Shown: positions 17,380-26,252, numbered from the stretch's first letter. The stretch: 47,397 nt of DNA from ATZT02 sp964655115 (GCA_964655115.1 CAZZKM010000005.1:1-47397), one strand, 5' to 3'. Notes: generated from the letters alone by a model not told the origin. A program made the numbers and translations.

Positions 17380-17410
17380 CCTCACCATTACGGTTTCCCG
17401 CAAGGTGAGG
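17380..17410 (-). promoter_or_regulatory. Hairpin upstream of the NYN nuclease gene
   Basis: On the minus strand CCTCACC (17404-17410) pairs with GGTGAGG (17380-17386). Inside, TGCGG and CCGTA pair (with one G-U) around a GAAA tetraloop. This is a two-part stem with a small bulge. The GNRA loop appears only in the minus-strand RNA. A possible promoter lies just upstream (TTGAAT 17452-17457, 16 bases, TAAACT 17430-17435), which would place the hairpin in the 5' leader. No U-tract follows, so it is not a simple terminator. Confidence 0.45.
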
Positions 17411-17593
17411 AGCAAAAATTACGTCTCTAAGTTTACACTTAATATTAATTAATTCAAAATCCTTTGAAATCTTAGGCTTCAAGAATAATATTTTCATTAC
17501 ATCAAGATTGACATATTTTAAAATTTATTGCTAATGAGCTAAAAAATATGTGGATAACTTTATATATTATTGAATAACTTTAATACTTTTGGA

Positions 17594-18709
17594 TTACAAA
17601 TTATGAGTTTTTTTACACTCATCAATCATTTCTTTCTGATGAGGATGTAATTTTTGATCTTTTCTAGTTGAAGCTTCGCTAGCTTCTGCTAAATAATCAG
17701 GAACACCTGATGATTTATTTAAAAATGATTCCAAAACTGCAACGCCACAAAATGGCACATAAACTTCTGAATATCCACCTTCATGTGTAGCCACCACTCT
17801 GCCGTTTGCATGTTTATCAGCTAATTTCAAAACTTCATCTGCCATCCATTTGAAGGTGTAGGCATGAAGTGCCATGCGTGATAATTGATCATAATAAGAA
17901 GCATCAAATCCTGAAGCTATAAAAATAAATTCTGGTTTAAATCTATCTATGGCAGGTTTCACCACATTTTCAAATGCATATCTATATGCACCATCTCCAC
18001 TTCCTGCAGGAATTGGAATGTTTATATTAAAACCAACACCAGCACCTTCACCAGTTTCAGTAATTTTTCCTTCATGTCTTGGATATAACTCATCTTGATG
18101 TAAGGAGATTGCTAAAACATTTGGATCAGAATAAAAAACTGCTTGGGTTCCATTTCCATGATGAACATCCCAATCAATTACTGCAAATTTAGTTAAGTTA
18201 GTTGTTTTTCTTAAATGTTCAATTGCCACACCAATGTTGTTGAACATGCAATAACCCATGCCACGATCTCTCACAGCGTGATGTCCTGGTGGTCTTATCA
18301 ATGCATATGCAACATCAACTTCTTTTTTATAAACTGCATCAGCAGCCGCTATTGCTCCACCTGCTGATAAACAACCAATCTCATAACCAAATGGGCCAAA
18401 GGTTGATTCTTCATCGCCCATTAAACCTCCGCCATTATCGGAGAGCTCTTTCATATTTTTAATATGTTTTGGATTATGAATTCTTTCTAGTTCTTCTACA
18501 GTTGCCATTCTTGGTTCAATATGAATAACTTCATCTTTTAAATCTGAAACATCAACAAGGCTTTTAAATCTTCTTTTAGATTCTGGGGATTCCCAATGTT
18601 TACCCGCTTGGATATATTTTCCTGGTTTATAACTTCCTGCGTAGGTTCCTGTGTCATGCCAAAAGTAATACTCGTGGGTTACAAATCCAACTTTTCGATT
18701 AGTCGCCAT
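17594..18709 (-). CDS. Class II HDAC-like deacetylase / acetylpolyamine amidohydrolase family
   Basis: This zinc-dependent amidohydrolase has 371 residues. The catalytic histidines are H143 and H144 (PPGHHA). The zinc ligands are D181 and H183 (DWDVHHGNG) and D269 (SGFDAS). HEGGY near 309-313 completes the active site. Bacterial members remove acetyl groups from polyamines or other amines. The divergent neighbour is an AguB-like carbamoylputrescine amidase and a copper amine oxidase lies nearby, so acetylated polyamines are the likely substrates. The substrate is inferred from context. The 64-base divergent region up to 18774 must carry both promoters. Confidence 0.9.
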   Translation of the reverse strand: MATNRKVGFVTHEYYFWHDTGTYAGSYKPGKYIQAGKHWESPESKRRFKSLVDVSDLKDEVIHIEPRMATVEELERIHNPKHIKNMKELSDNGGGLMGDEESTFGPFGYEIGCLSAGGAIAAADAVYKKEVDVAYALIRPPGHHAVRDRGMGYCMFNNIGVAIEHLRKTTNLTKFAVIDWDVHHGNGTQAVFYSDPNVLAISLHQDELYPRHEGKITETGEGAGVGFNINIPIPAGSGDGAYRYAFENVVKPAIDRFKPEFIFIASGFDASYYDQLSRMALHAYTFKWMADEVLKLADKHANGRVVATHEGGYSEVYVPFCGVAVLESFLNKSSGVPDYLAEASEASTRKDQKLHPHQKEMIDECKKTHNL

Positions 18710-18773
18710 AGTGGACTAAATCCTATTACTTTATTCCTCTTAAACACAAGAGAATAAGTATTAGGATTATTGA

Positions 18774-19706
18774 ATGGATATAGATCTAATCTCCAGTGTG
18801 GGCACGAAATTCGACTCCCCCAGCAGAAAAAAGCCTAAAGACAGAGATTATTTAAGGCTTTGCGTCATCCAAGATAAGTGGAATTTAAGTCTAGATAAAC
18901 AAAAAGAATCTTTTAGAAAATTATCGGAAGTGGCTAAAAAAGAAAAACCTCATTTAATTTTATTTCAGGAATTAACTTTAAATCCTTATGCGTGCAGTAT
19001 TCCTAGAAAAGATAATCCAGATTGGCAACCTGAAGATTTAAATAGTGGTGAGACTATAAATTTTGCAAAAGAAATAGCAAATCTAACTAACGCTTTTGTG
19101 ATTATGTCTTTATATGAAAAAATAAATGATAATAATGAAAAAGGTTATAACACTGCAATTGTAATTTCACCAAAAGAAGAATTAGTTTCAAAAACCAGAA
19201 AAACGCACCTTCCTGTAACTGCAGGTTATTATGAAGATACTTATTTTCTAAATGGTTCTGATAAAACTCCGATAATTGAAATTAATAATGCAAAAGTAGG
19301 AACTCCTACATGTTGGGATCAGTGGTTTCCAGAATTAGCTAGACTTTATGGACTTAATAAAACTGATTTAATTTGTTATCCAACTGCAATTGGTTCTGAA
19401 CCAGATCATCCAAACTTTGATACTAAAGATTTATGGCAACAAATGATGGTTGCTCATGGAATTGCTAATGGAATGTTTGTGGCCGCGAGCAATCGCATCG
19501 GCATAGAAAATGGAATAACGTTTTATGGATCCTCTTTTATTGCTGATCCTTTCGGCAGACTTTTAGTCCAGGCCTCAAGAGATAAAAGAAGCGTTTTAGT
19601 TGCTGATTTAGATTTAGACCAAAAAAGAGATTGGTTGGAACTATTTCCATTCTTTGAAACCAGGCAGCCTCACATGTATGAGGAAATTGTTAAAAAAGAC
19701 TATTAA
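18774..19706 (+). CDS. aguB: N-carbamoylputrescine amidase-like C-N hydrolase
   Basis: This nitrilase-superfamily enzyme has the catalytic triad E66 (FQELTLNPYAC), K143 (TRKTHLP) and C180 (TPTCWDQWFPELAR). The stretches CYPTAIGSEP, ASNRIG and GSSFIADPFG are characteristic of AguB, which releases CO2 and ammonia from N-carbamoylputrescine to give putrescine. The N-terminal 25 residues extend beyond the usual start, but the ATG is supported by TAGGAT exactly six bases upstream (leaderless) or by AGGA as a weak SD. It is divergent from the HDAC-like gene. Related N-carbamoyl amino acid hydrolases are the main alternative. Confidence 0.8.
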   Translation: MDIDLISSVGTKFDSPSRKKPKDRDYLRLCVIQDKWNLSLDKQKESFRKLSEVAKKEKPHLILFQELTLNPYACSIPRKDNPDWQPEDLNSGETINFAKEIANLTNAFVIMSLYEKINDNNEKGYNTAIVISPKEELVSKTRKTHLPVTAGYYEDTYFLNGSDKTPIIEINNAKVGTPTCWDQWFPELARLYGLNKTDLICYPTAIGSEPDHPNFDTKDLWQQMMVAHGIANGMFVAASNRIGIENGITFYGSSFIADPFGRLLVQASRDKRSVLVADLDLDQKRDWLELFPFFETRQPHMYEEIVKKDY

Positions 19707-19775
19707 TGTAGTGCAATTTATTTACTAAAAATGTGACAAAAAGCCCAAAATTCGGGTGTATCCTTTAACCCAATT

Positions 19776-19803
19776 AGAGCCAAAGGCTCTTTTAGGGAGG
19801 GAA
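19776..19803 (+). promoter_or_regulatory. Hairpin next to the Shine-Dalgarno of the NCS1 permease
   Basis: AGAGCC (19776-19781), loop AAA, GGCTCT (19785-19790), then TTT and the strong SD AGGGAGGG (from 19794). It could end transcripts from the AguB-like gene, or control access to the ribosome site. The short run of T favours a leader element or weak terminator. Confidence 0.4.
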
Positions 19804-19806
19804 TAA

Positions 19807-21237
19807 ATGGCAAAAAATGTTGGTAATCCAACTTCAGTTGAACAAAGATCTGTTGACTGGGTTCCTCATTCAGAGCGTCACGGAAAAGTTCGCGATCTTG
19901 GAAACGTTTGGTTCGTGGGCAATGTGAATTTAACAGCAATGGCAACTGGTGTTGTTGCGTTGTCAATTGGTGCCAATTTAATTTGGACACTTATTGCAAT
20001 TGTTTTAGGTTCATTATTTGGAACGTTTTTTATGGCGTTTCACTCAGCTCAAGGTCCACAACTTGGACTTCCACAACTAGTTCAATCAAGAGCACAATTT
20101 GGTTACATTGGTGCAGCAATCACTGTTTGGATTTTTGCACTTGTTAACTATTGGGCATATAACACATCTGATGCAATTTTGTCAGGTGGAGCAATTAATG
20201 CATTGATTCCAAGTATTCCAACTAGTATTGGATTCATTATTGCTGCTTTAGTTGCATCAGTTATTGCAATTTATGGTTATGACCAAATACATGCTGTTAA
20301 CAAAATTTTGTTATGGCCATCTGTAATTGTTCTTGTATTACTTTCTGTAGGAGTAATTACTAGAGGATCATTTCCTGCCGGTGCATTTGATTTAAGTAAT
20401 TTCCAACTTGCACCATTTATGACAGTGTTTGTGATCATTGCAGGTTTCCAATTAGGTTGGGCACCTTATGTTTCTGATTATTCAAGATATTTACCAGGAA
20501 ACATTGGTGTAGGACCAACATTTAAATGGACTTATTTACCAAGTGCATTAAGTGGTGTGTGGGTGTTTGGAATGGGAGCATTAGCTTCAGGACCAGATGG
20601 AACACTAACTCCAATTGCAGCATTTAAAGCAGTGGGAGATTCAATATTTAATGGATTTGGATTAATTGCATTATTGATTCTCTTACTTGGATTACTTGCT
20701 GTGATGGCAATTAACGCTTACGGTGGATCATTAGCTTTAATTTCCATGCTTGATTCATTCAAACCTGTTAAGCCAACAAAAACACTTCGTATGGCTGCAG
20801 TCATTTTGATGGGTGTTGCTGTTTGGGCAACTGCTGCAATTGTTGGTGAAGCAAGATTTAATGTGTTTTATGGAAATGCTTTAGTGTTCTTGGCATATCT
20901 ATTCACACCTTGGACTGCTATTAACTTGATTGACTATTTCTTTGTCAGAAAAGGCTCTTATGTGATCAAAGAAATATTCAAAAAAGATGGCATCTATGGC
21001 AGATGGGGCTGGCGCGGAAACCTTGCATATTTGATTGGAATTGTTGTGATGATTCCATTCTTTGTAACAACCCCATATGTTGGTCCAATTGCTCAAAGCT
21101 TGGGAAGTGTTGACTATTCAATATTTGTTGGCCTTCCAGTTGCAGCAATTGTTTATTTACTTCTAGCCAAAGGTATTGATTTGAAGAAAGAAGAATCAAT
21201 GGCAAGAGCTGAAGGAAATTTAACTACTAAACACTAA
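19807..21237 (+). CDS. NCS1-family nucleobase/hydantoin permease
   Basis: This 476-residue protein has about 12 transmembrane segments. Family marks are NVWFVGNVNLTAMATGVVAL at the start of the membrane domain, GPQLGLPQLVQSRAQFGYIGA, NYWAYNTSDAILSGG, PYVSDYSRYLP and FTPWTAINLIDYFF. NCS1 carriers import cytosine, purines, allantoin, hydantoins or thiamine precursors with protons or sodium. A C-N hydrolase follows after five bases, suggesting the imported ring is opened and its carbamoyl or amide product hydrolysed. A strong SD (AGGGAGG) precedes the ATG. Confidence 0.92.
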   Translation: MAKNVGNPTSVEQRSVDWVPHSERHGKVRDLGNVWFVGNVNLTAMATGVVALSIGANLIWTLIAIVLGSLFGTFFMAFHSAQGPQLGLPQLVQSRAQFGYIGAAITVWIFALVNYWAYNTSDAILSGGAINALIPSIPTSIGFIIAALVASVIAIYGYDQIHAVNKILLWPSVIVLVLLSVGVITRGSFPAGAFDLSNFQLAPFMTVFVIIAGFQLGWAPYVSDYSRYLPGNIGVGPTFKWTYLPSALSGVWVFGMGALASGPDGTLTPIAAFKAVGDSIFNGFGLIALLILLLGLLAVMAINAYGGSLALISMLDSFKPVKPTKTLRMAAVILMGVAVWATAAIVGEARFNVFYGNALVFLAYLFTPWTAINLIDYFFVRKGSYVIKEIFKKDGIYGRWGWRGNLAYLIGIVVMIPFFVTTPYVGPIAQSLGSVDYSIFVGLPVAAIVYLLLAKGIDLKKEESMARAEGNLTTKH

Positions 21238-21242
21238 TTAAT

Positions 21243-22052
21243 TTGGTCAAAGTAGCAGTTGCCCAGGCACATCTTCAAGTTGGAGATGTGCCTGGCAACA
21301 TTTTAGAAACAGTTAAATTAATAAATGATGCCGCAAAACAAGGTGCACAAATTGTAGTTTTACCAGAATTATCCAATACTGGCTATGTTTTTGAAACAAT
21401 TGAAGAATTAAGAAATATGTTAAAAAATGATAATTGTTTAGAAGTTTGGCAAAAAGAATCAAAAGAAAAACAAATTATTATTGTGGCAGGATTTGCTCAA
21501 GAAATAAATAATAAATTTTATAATCAAAGTGTCATCATTGAAGATGGTGAGATAAAGACAATTTATTCAAAAATTCATTTATTTAATACAGAGAAAAACT
21601 ATTTTGAAGAAGGTAATAAAAATCCTGAAATTATAAATACAAAATATGGAAAAATTGCCACCATGATTTGTTATGACTTAGAAATACCTGAATTAGTTAG
21701 ATTTGTAGCTGAAAAAGGTTGCGAACTTTTATGTGTGCCACTTAATTGGCCAACAGGTTCATTTAATAAGCCAGAAAAAGAAATTCGTCCTATGGAATTA
21801 ATAAAAGCTATGTCAATGGCAGCAACTTTTCGAATCTGGATTGCTTTAAGTGATAGATCGGGTAAAGAAAGAAATGTTGATTGGCTGCAATCCTCTAGCA
21901 TTCTTGATCTAGATGGCTGGCCTATTGCTCAAGTGGGCAAAGGTCCAGGAGTAGTAATCGCTGACATAGATTTAAGTCTTGCTCAAGATAAAACAGTAAG
22001 TCCAAAAAATCATGTTTTTAAAGATTTTAAAAGAGATTTATATCAAAGTTAA
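21243..22052 (+). CDS. Nitrilase-superfamily C-N hydrolase
   Basis: The triad is E42 (LPELSNTGY), K110 (YSKIHLF) and C143 (MICYDLEIPE). The 269-residue length fits omega-amidase, carbamoylase and related branches. The start is a TTG five bases after the permease stop, so the two are translated from one mRNA. The second enzyme of this superfamily in the window, it is not close to the AguB-like one (LFNTEKNYFEEG, not the AguB GYYED context). Its probable job is hydrolysis of an amide or N-carbamoyl compound related to the NCS1 cargo; the substrate is unknown. Confidence 0.87.
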   Translation: MVKVAVAQAHLQVGDVPGNILETVKLINDAAKQGAQIVVLPELSNTGYVFETIEELRNMLKNDNCLEVWQKESKEKQIIIVAGFAQEINNKFYNQSVIIEDGEIKTIYSKIHLFNTEKNYFEEGNKNPEIINTKYGKIATMICYDLEIPELVRFVAEKGCELLCVPLNWPTGSFNKPEKEIRPMELIKAMSMAATFRIWIALSDRSGKERNVDWLQSSSILDLDGWPIAQVGKGPGVVIADIDLSLAQDKTVSPKNHVFKDFKRDLYQS

Positions 22053-22084
22053 CTTCAAATTCAATTAATAATAGAATTGAAGTT

Positions 22085-23151
22085 ATGAAATTAAAGCAAA
22101 CTAAATTAATCCAAATCTTTGTCAAAAGAAAAGCCTGGATTAGACAAGTTTTAGTCGCTTCAATTGCGGCAAGTTTTGCTTGGTTTTTAGGGGATGCTTT
22201 AGTTGAAAATGGTGGCTTAGTAGCAGCAATTATTTGTAGTTTAAGTATTCGAATCTCAATGTATAAATCTGTTCGTGAAGGCTTTGGCCAAATCATCGGT
22301 ACAGCAATTGGTGCAGCAGTTGCTTTAGCAACTGTTTACTTTTTTGATTTTGGATCTTTAGCAATTGGAACAACAGTTTTATTTTGTGCAGTAGTAGCAA
22401 GAGCTTTAAGACTTGGTGAAGTAGCTTCTGTAAACGTTCCAGTAACTGCATTAATTGTTATAGGGCCTGGTCTTGATCAAAACTTAGCAATTCATCGTTT
22501 AGGGTCAACTTTAATTGGAGCAGGAGTAGCAATTGCTTTCTCCTATTTTTCTCACGCTAAAACTCCAGCGGGAAGAACTCTTGATCAATTAACTAATTTG
22601 GGCAAGAAAATATCAGCCTTATTTATAACTATGTCAAAAGAGTTAAATGAAGGTCTTAATCAAATAAATGCAAGTAATTGGCTTACCCAAGCAAGATTAC
22701 TTGTGGAAGAAATACCTAAATTAAAAGCACAAGCTTTAGAAGCAAAAGCTTTTGCTAGATGGTCACCTTTAGAAGAAGTTGATGAAGCAGAAGATTTATT
22801 TTTAAAAGCAGTAGCNNNNNNNNNNNNNNNNNNNNNNNNNNNNNNNNNNNNNNNNNNNNNNNNNNNNNNNNNNNNNNNNNNNNNNNNNNNNNNNNNNNNN
22901 NNNNNNNNNNNNNNNCAGCTTTAATTAGTAATAAAGAATTAACTCAAGATGATCTAGTTAGAAGTATTTCTATAGTTTCTAATCTAGAAATTATGGCTGA
23001 TTCCTTAGATGAATCAAGTCCAGCTTTGCGAGAAGTTATGACTCCAGATGAAGCCCCTGAAAACAAAGTATTGAAAGTACCCGTGAAAGTTCAATCACGA
23101 ACCTTTTTACAAAGGATCTGGCGCTTGGTCAGGATATTTCTTCGTCGCTAA
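22085..23151 (+). CDS. FUSC/aromatic acid exporter-like membrane protein, interrupted by assembly gap
   Basis: Before the gap (22085-22815) there are about six membrane segments with RQVLVASIAASFAWFLGDAL, GFGQIIGTAIGAAVAL and IHRLGSTLIGAGVAIAFSYF, followed by a cytoplasmic helical region, as in the ArAE/FUSC family. After the 100 N, the frame at 22918-23151 is open (ALISNKELTQDDLV to RIFLRR) and reads as the same protein's C-terminus. The two frames differ, which is expected if the 100 N is only a placeholder length. A TAG just after the N-run (22922) in the first frame is thus an artefact. A short inverted repeat (AACTTCAA 22051-22058 with TTGAAGTT 22077-22084) abuts the ATG. Confidence 0.72.
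22816..22915. other. Assembly gap of 100 N
   Basis: A run of exactly 100 N inside a coding region. The round number is a scaffolding convention, so true length is unknown. Confidence 0.99.
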
Positions 23152-23192
23152 TTTAAGACTAGACTTATCCCAAAAAGTAGAAAGTCAAAGTC

Positions 23193-24398
23193 TTGAAAAC
23201 TGTGATTTTGATCGGCACCCTCGATACCAAGGGTGTGGAGTATCAATTTGCTAATGAAAGATTTAAAAAAGCTGGATTAAACACAATTCTTATTGATGCA
23301 GGAATTATTGGAAATTCTTTAGTTAAAGCTGATATTTCAAATGAAGAAGTGGCCCGTGCAGGTGGTGAGGAATTAGCTACTTTAAAAAACTTAGGTGATC
23401 GTGGATTTGCAGTTTCAGTAATGACACAAGGTGTTAACCAAATTGTGCAAGATCTATTTAAAAAGAATCAATGTGATGGCGTATTTGCCTTAGGTGGAAG
23501 TGGTGGTTCCACCATCTCTTCTTTTGCGATGAGAAATTTACCAATTGGAATCCCAAAAGTTTTAGTTTCAACCCTTATTGCAAGTAATGCTTCCTCATTT
23601 ATTGGGGAAAGTGATATGGCACTTTTTGCCTCCGTTGTTGATATTGCAGGAATTAATTCAATTTCTGCCAAAGTTATTGCTAATGCTGTGGATGCAACTA
23701 TTGGCATGATCAAGGGAGAAAAAGTTGAAATTACTAATAATAAAAAGCTAATTTCTGCATCCATGTTTGGTGTCACTACAACTTGTGTAACAAATGCCAG
23801 AAAAATATTGGAAGAAAATGATTTAGAAGTAATAACTTTTCATATGACCGGCAGTGGTGGAAAAAGTATGGAAAATTTAATCCGACAAGGATTTATTAAT
23901 GCAAGTCTTGATGTCACAACCACAGAATTAGCTGATGAAATAGTCGGTGGAACTTTAACTGCAGGACCAACCCGATTAACTGCTGCCAGAGATAAAAAAA
24001 TTCCACAAGTAGTTTCAGTTGGAGCTCTAGATATGGTCAACTTTGGACCAAAAGAAACTGTTCCAGAAAAATTTAAAAACAGAAATCTTTATGTGCATAA
24101 TGAAAATGTCACATTAATGAGAACAACTGCTGAAGAATGTGAAAAAATAGCTTTTGATATTTGTGAAAAATTAAATCAATCAACTTCAAAAGTTACTCTT
24201 ATGCTTCCCCTTTTAGGAGTTTCTGCGATTGCCACCAAAGGTCAAGTCTTTTATGACCAAGAAGCAGATGAAGCACTTTTTTCAACCATTAGAAAAAACC
24301 TCAAACCAAATGTGGAACTAGTGGAACTAAATTGTGCAATCAATGATCAAGAATTTAGTGATGCACTAGCATTTAAACTACTTTCCTTGCTCAAATAG
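23193..24398 (+). CDS. Tm-1-like (UPF0261) protein, copy 1
   Basis: A 401-residue protein opening with VILIGTLDTKGVEYQF, the signature of the Tm-1-like ATP-binding domain family. Further marks are FALGGSGGSTISSFAMR, FIGESDMALFASVVDIAG, FHMTGSGGKSMENLI, VVSVGALDMVNFGP and LLPLLGVSAIATKGQVF. The plant relative Tm-1 is an antiviral protein; the bacterial function is unknown. In plants and fungi this domain is fused to a TIM-barrel domain, and here that domain is the next gene. The start is TTG. The second copy lies at 40893-42122 in another context. Confidence 0.85.
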   Translation: MKTVILIGTLDTKGVEYQFANERFKKAGLNTILIDAGIIGNSLVKADISNEEVARAGGEELATLKNLGDRGFAVSVMTQGVNQIVQDLFKKNQCDGVFALGGSGGSTISSFAMRNLPIGIPKVLVSTLIASNASSFIGESDMALFASVVDIAGINSISAKVIANAVDATIGMIKGEKVEITNNKKLISASMFGVTTTCVTNARKILEENDLEVITFHMTGSGGKSMENLIRQGFINASLDVTTTELADEIVGGTLTAGPTRLTAARDKKIPQVVSVGALDMVNFGPKETVPEKFKNRNLYVHNENVTLMRTTAEECEKIAFDICEKLNQSTSKVTLMLPLLGVSAIATKGQVFYDQEADEALFSTIRKNLKPNVELVELNCAINDQEFSDALAFKLLSLLK

Positions 24399-24410
24399 AA
24401 AGAAGAGAAA

Positions 24411-25241
24411 ATGCCAGCTATAAAAAGAGTAGATGCTCTAAATAATTTAAGAACTCAAATCAAGAATAAAAAAGCTGTCATTGGAGCAGGAGCAGGAACT
24501 GGCATAAGTGCAAAATGTGCTGAAGAAGGTGGCGTTGACATCATCATTATTTATAACTCTGGTCGCTATCGAATGGCAGGAAGAGGATCTTTATCAGGAC
24601 TTATGCCTTATGGAGATGCCAATGAAATCGTGATGGAAATGTCTCGAGAAGTTTTACCAGTAGTTAAAAAAACTCCAGTGCTAGCAGGAGTTTGTGGCAC
24701 AGATCCTTTTAGACAAATGCCAATATTTTTAAAACAAATAAAAGAAATAGGTTTTTCCGGAGTACAAAACTTTCCTACCGTTGGTCTTATTGATGGAACC
24801 TTTAGACAAGGTTTAGAAGAAACTGGTATGGGATACGACTTAGAAGTGGAAATGATTAGAAATGCTCGAGAACTGGATTTATTAACAGCCAGTTATGTTT
24901 TTGATGCTAAAAGTGCTGAACAAATGACAAAAGCTGGCACAGATATTTTAGTGCCACATATGGGTTTAACTACTAAAGGAATGATTGGAGCAACAACTGC
25001 ACTTACCTTGGATGATTGTGTTCCTTTAATTCAAGAAATGACAGATGTTGCTAAAAAAATTAATCCTGAAGTAATTGTGATTTGTCATGGTGGCCCAATT
25101 GCAGAACCAGAAGATGCTAAATATATTTTAGAAAAAACTAAAAACGTAGAAGGTTTCTTTGGTGCTTCTTCTATGGAAAGACTGCCAACTGAAATTGCTA
25201 TGACAGAAAACATGAAGAGATTTAAATCTTTAAGTATATAA
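24411..25241 (+). CDS. Phosphoenolpyruvate-hydrolase-family TIM-barrel protein
   Basis: This 276-residue protein matches the TIM-barrel family found at the C-terminus of plant Tm-1 and as separate genes in bacteria. Marks are AVIGAGAGTGISAKCAEEGG, IYNSGRYRMAGRGSLSGLMP, VLAGVCGTDPFR, GVQNFPTVGLIDG and ICHGGPIAEPEDA. It is related to the PEP-mutase/isocitrate lyase type of barrel. The biochemical role is not established. It begins 12 bases after the Tm-1-like gene, with a GAAGAGAAA-type ribosome site, and a cupin follows after 13 bases. The three probably form one functional unit. Confidence 0.85.
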   Translation: MPAIKRVDALNNLRTQIKNKKAVIGAGAGTGISAKCAEEGGVDIIIIYNSGRYRMAGRGSLSGLMPYGDANEIVMEMSREVLPVVKKTPVLAGVCGTDPFRQMPIFLKQIKEIGFSGVQNFPTVGLIDGTFRQGLEETGMGYDLEVEMIRNARELDLLTASYVFDAKSAEQMTKAGTDILVPHMGLTTKGMIGATTALTLDDCVPLIQEMTDVAKKINPEVIVICHGGPIAEPEDAKYILEKTKNVEGFFGASSMERLPTEIAMTENMKRFKSLSI

Positions 25242-25254
25242 AGGAGAAAACAAA

Positions 25255-25653
25255 ATGACTAAATTATTCTATAAAAAACAAGAACTTCCAGTTACTTCAT
25301 TTGACTGGGGTGATGTTGTAAATAGGCTTGAACCAAAAGCTTCAGGTTGCACCACCTTTGTCGTAATGGATGTAACACTTGATCCTGGTGGCATGCATAA
25401 CTTTCATAAACATGTTGATCAAGATGAAATCATCATTGTTTTGAAAGGAAAAGTTGAACAATGGGTTGGCCAAAATAAGCAAATTCTAGAAGCAGGAGAT
25501 TCTGCTTTTGTACCAAAAAATACCGTTCATGGCTCATTTAATACTTTTAGTGAACCAGTCTCTTTGCAAGTTGTGCTAGCTCCTGCCCAAGGTGAATCAG
25601 GATATGAACTAGTTGATGTGGCTGAAGAAGAACCGTGGAAATCGATTAGATAA
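25255..25653 (+). CDS. Single-domain cupin protein
   Basis: The 132-residue protein shows the two cupin motifs. The first is GGMHNFHKHVDQDEIIIVLKG, with metal-binding His residues and a Glu; the second is GDSAFVPKNTVHGSF. It is probably a small metal-dependent isomerase, epimerase or binding protein. It follows the TIM-barrel gene with an AAGGAG Shine-Dalgarno and ends at a strong hairpin. Its link to the Tm-1-like protein is by operon position only. Confidence 0.85.
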   Translation: MTKLFYKKQELPVTSFDWGDVVNRLEPKASGCTTFVVMDVTLDPGGMHNFHKHVDQDEIIIVLKGKVEQWVGQNKQILEAGDSAFVPKNTVHGSFNTFSEPVSLQVVLAPAQGESGYELVDVAEEEPWKSIR

Positions 25654-25680
25654 TTAATAGTTTTTATTAATTATCTTTTG
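25648..25680 (+). terminator. Terminator between cupin and doc genes
   Basis: A perfect 12-bp stem (AGATAATTAATA 25648-25659 with TATTAATTATCT 25665-25676), loop GTTTT, then TTTTGTTTT on the plus strand. It covers the cupin stop codon and the last codons of the convergent doc gene. Confidence 0.75.
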
Positions 25681-26046
25681 TTTTATCCAGTTGGCTAAAT
25701 CGTTTTCTTTAATTTCACCACTTGCTACTTTAATTATTGTTTCAACAGCATCATCTTCTGTAGTTACCAAATCAAAACTATTGATTCGACAAAACATAAC
25801 TAAAGATTGCCAAGCCAATCTTTTATTTCCATCAGGTAAGGCATGATTTTTAGCAATCCTTGAACATAATACTGCTGCTTTTAATTCAAAAGTTTCAAAG
25901 AATTCTTGTCCATCAAAACTACTATTTGGAGCTTCAACCGCTGAAGACAGTAATTCAACTCTTGAGATTAAATTTAAAGTTTTAGTATCAATTCCAGTGA
26001 CTAGTTCTGCCAAAATCATTACCTGACCAAGGGTCAGATAATTCAT
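25654..26046 (-). CDS. doc: Doc-type Fic-domain toxin
   Basis: A 130-residue Fic/Doc fold protein with the active motif HALPDGNKR (68-76), a variant of the canonical HPFxDGNKR. Doc phosphorylates elongation factor EF-Tu and stops translation. The N-terminus (YLTLGQVMILAELVTG) and LLSSAVEAP also match Doc. The start overlaps the antitoxin stop by four bases. The last codons are inside the terminator hairpin at 25648-25676. The catalytic His, Asp, Asn, Lys and Arg are all present, so the toxin looks intact. Confidence 0.88.
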   Translation of the reverse strand: MNYLTLGQVMILAELVTGIDTKTLNLISRVELLSSAVEAPNSSFDGQEFFETFELKAAVLCSRIAKNHALPDGNKRLAWQSLVMFCRINSFDLVTTEDDAVETIIKVASGEIKENDLANWIKQKIINKNY

Positions 26047-26252
26047 TTAGCCAATCTGTCCAAAATATTTTTATCTCTTTGAACTAGTTTTTTAGCTTCG
26101 TCCATAAATTTTTTATCCTTTCGAACTTCTTCGATTTGTTGTTCTAAAGCTTGGACGATTAATTGGTTCAAACTGGTTCCCTTGATTTCAGCAATTTTTT
26201 GAGCTGCTTCTGCGACATCTTGTGGCAGTCTTACCGTAGTTTGCTTATTCAT
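26043..26252 (-). CDS. Antitoxin of the Doc pair, ribbon-helix-helix type
   Basis: The 69-residue protein begins TTVRLPQDVAEAAQKIAEIKG, then TSLNQLIVQALEQQIEE. This is a ribbon-helix-helix (CopG/Arc-like) DNA-binding fold. The lysine-rich C-terminal tail should bind and block Doc. It overlaps doc by four bases. Its mRNA is predicted to be leaderless, with the operator lying over the promoter and start codon, so autoregulation would be tight. Confidence 0.8.
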   Translation of the reverse strand: MNKQTTVRLPQDVAEAAQKIAEIKGTSLNQLIVQALEQQIEEVRKDKKFMDEAKKLVQRDKNILDRLAK

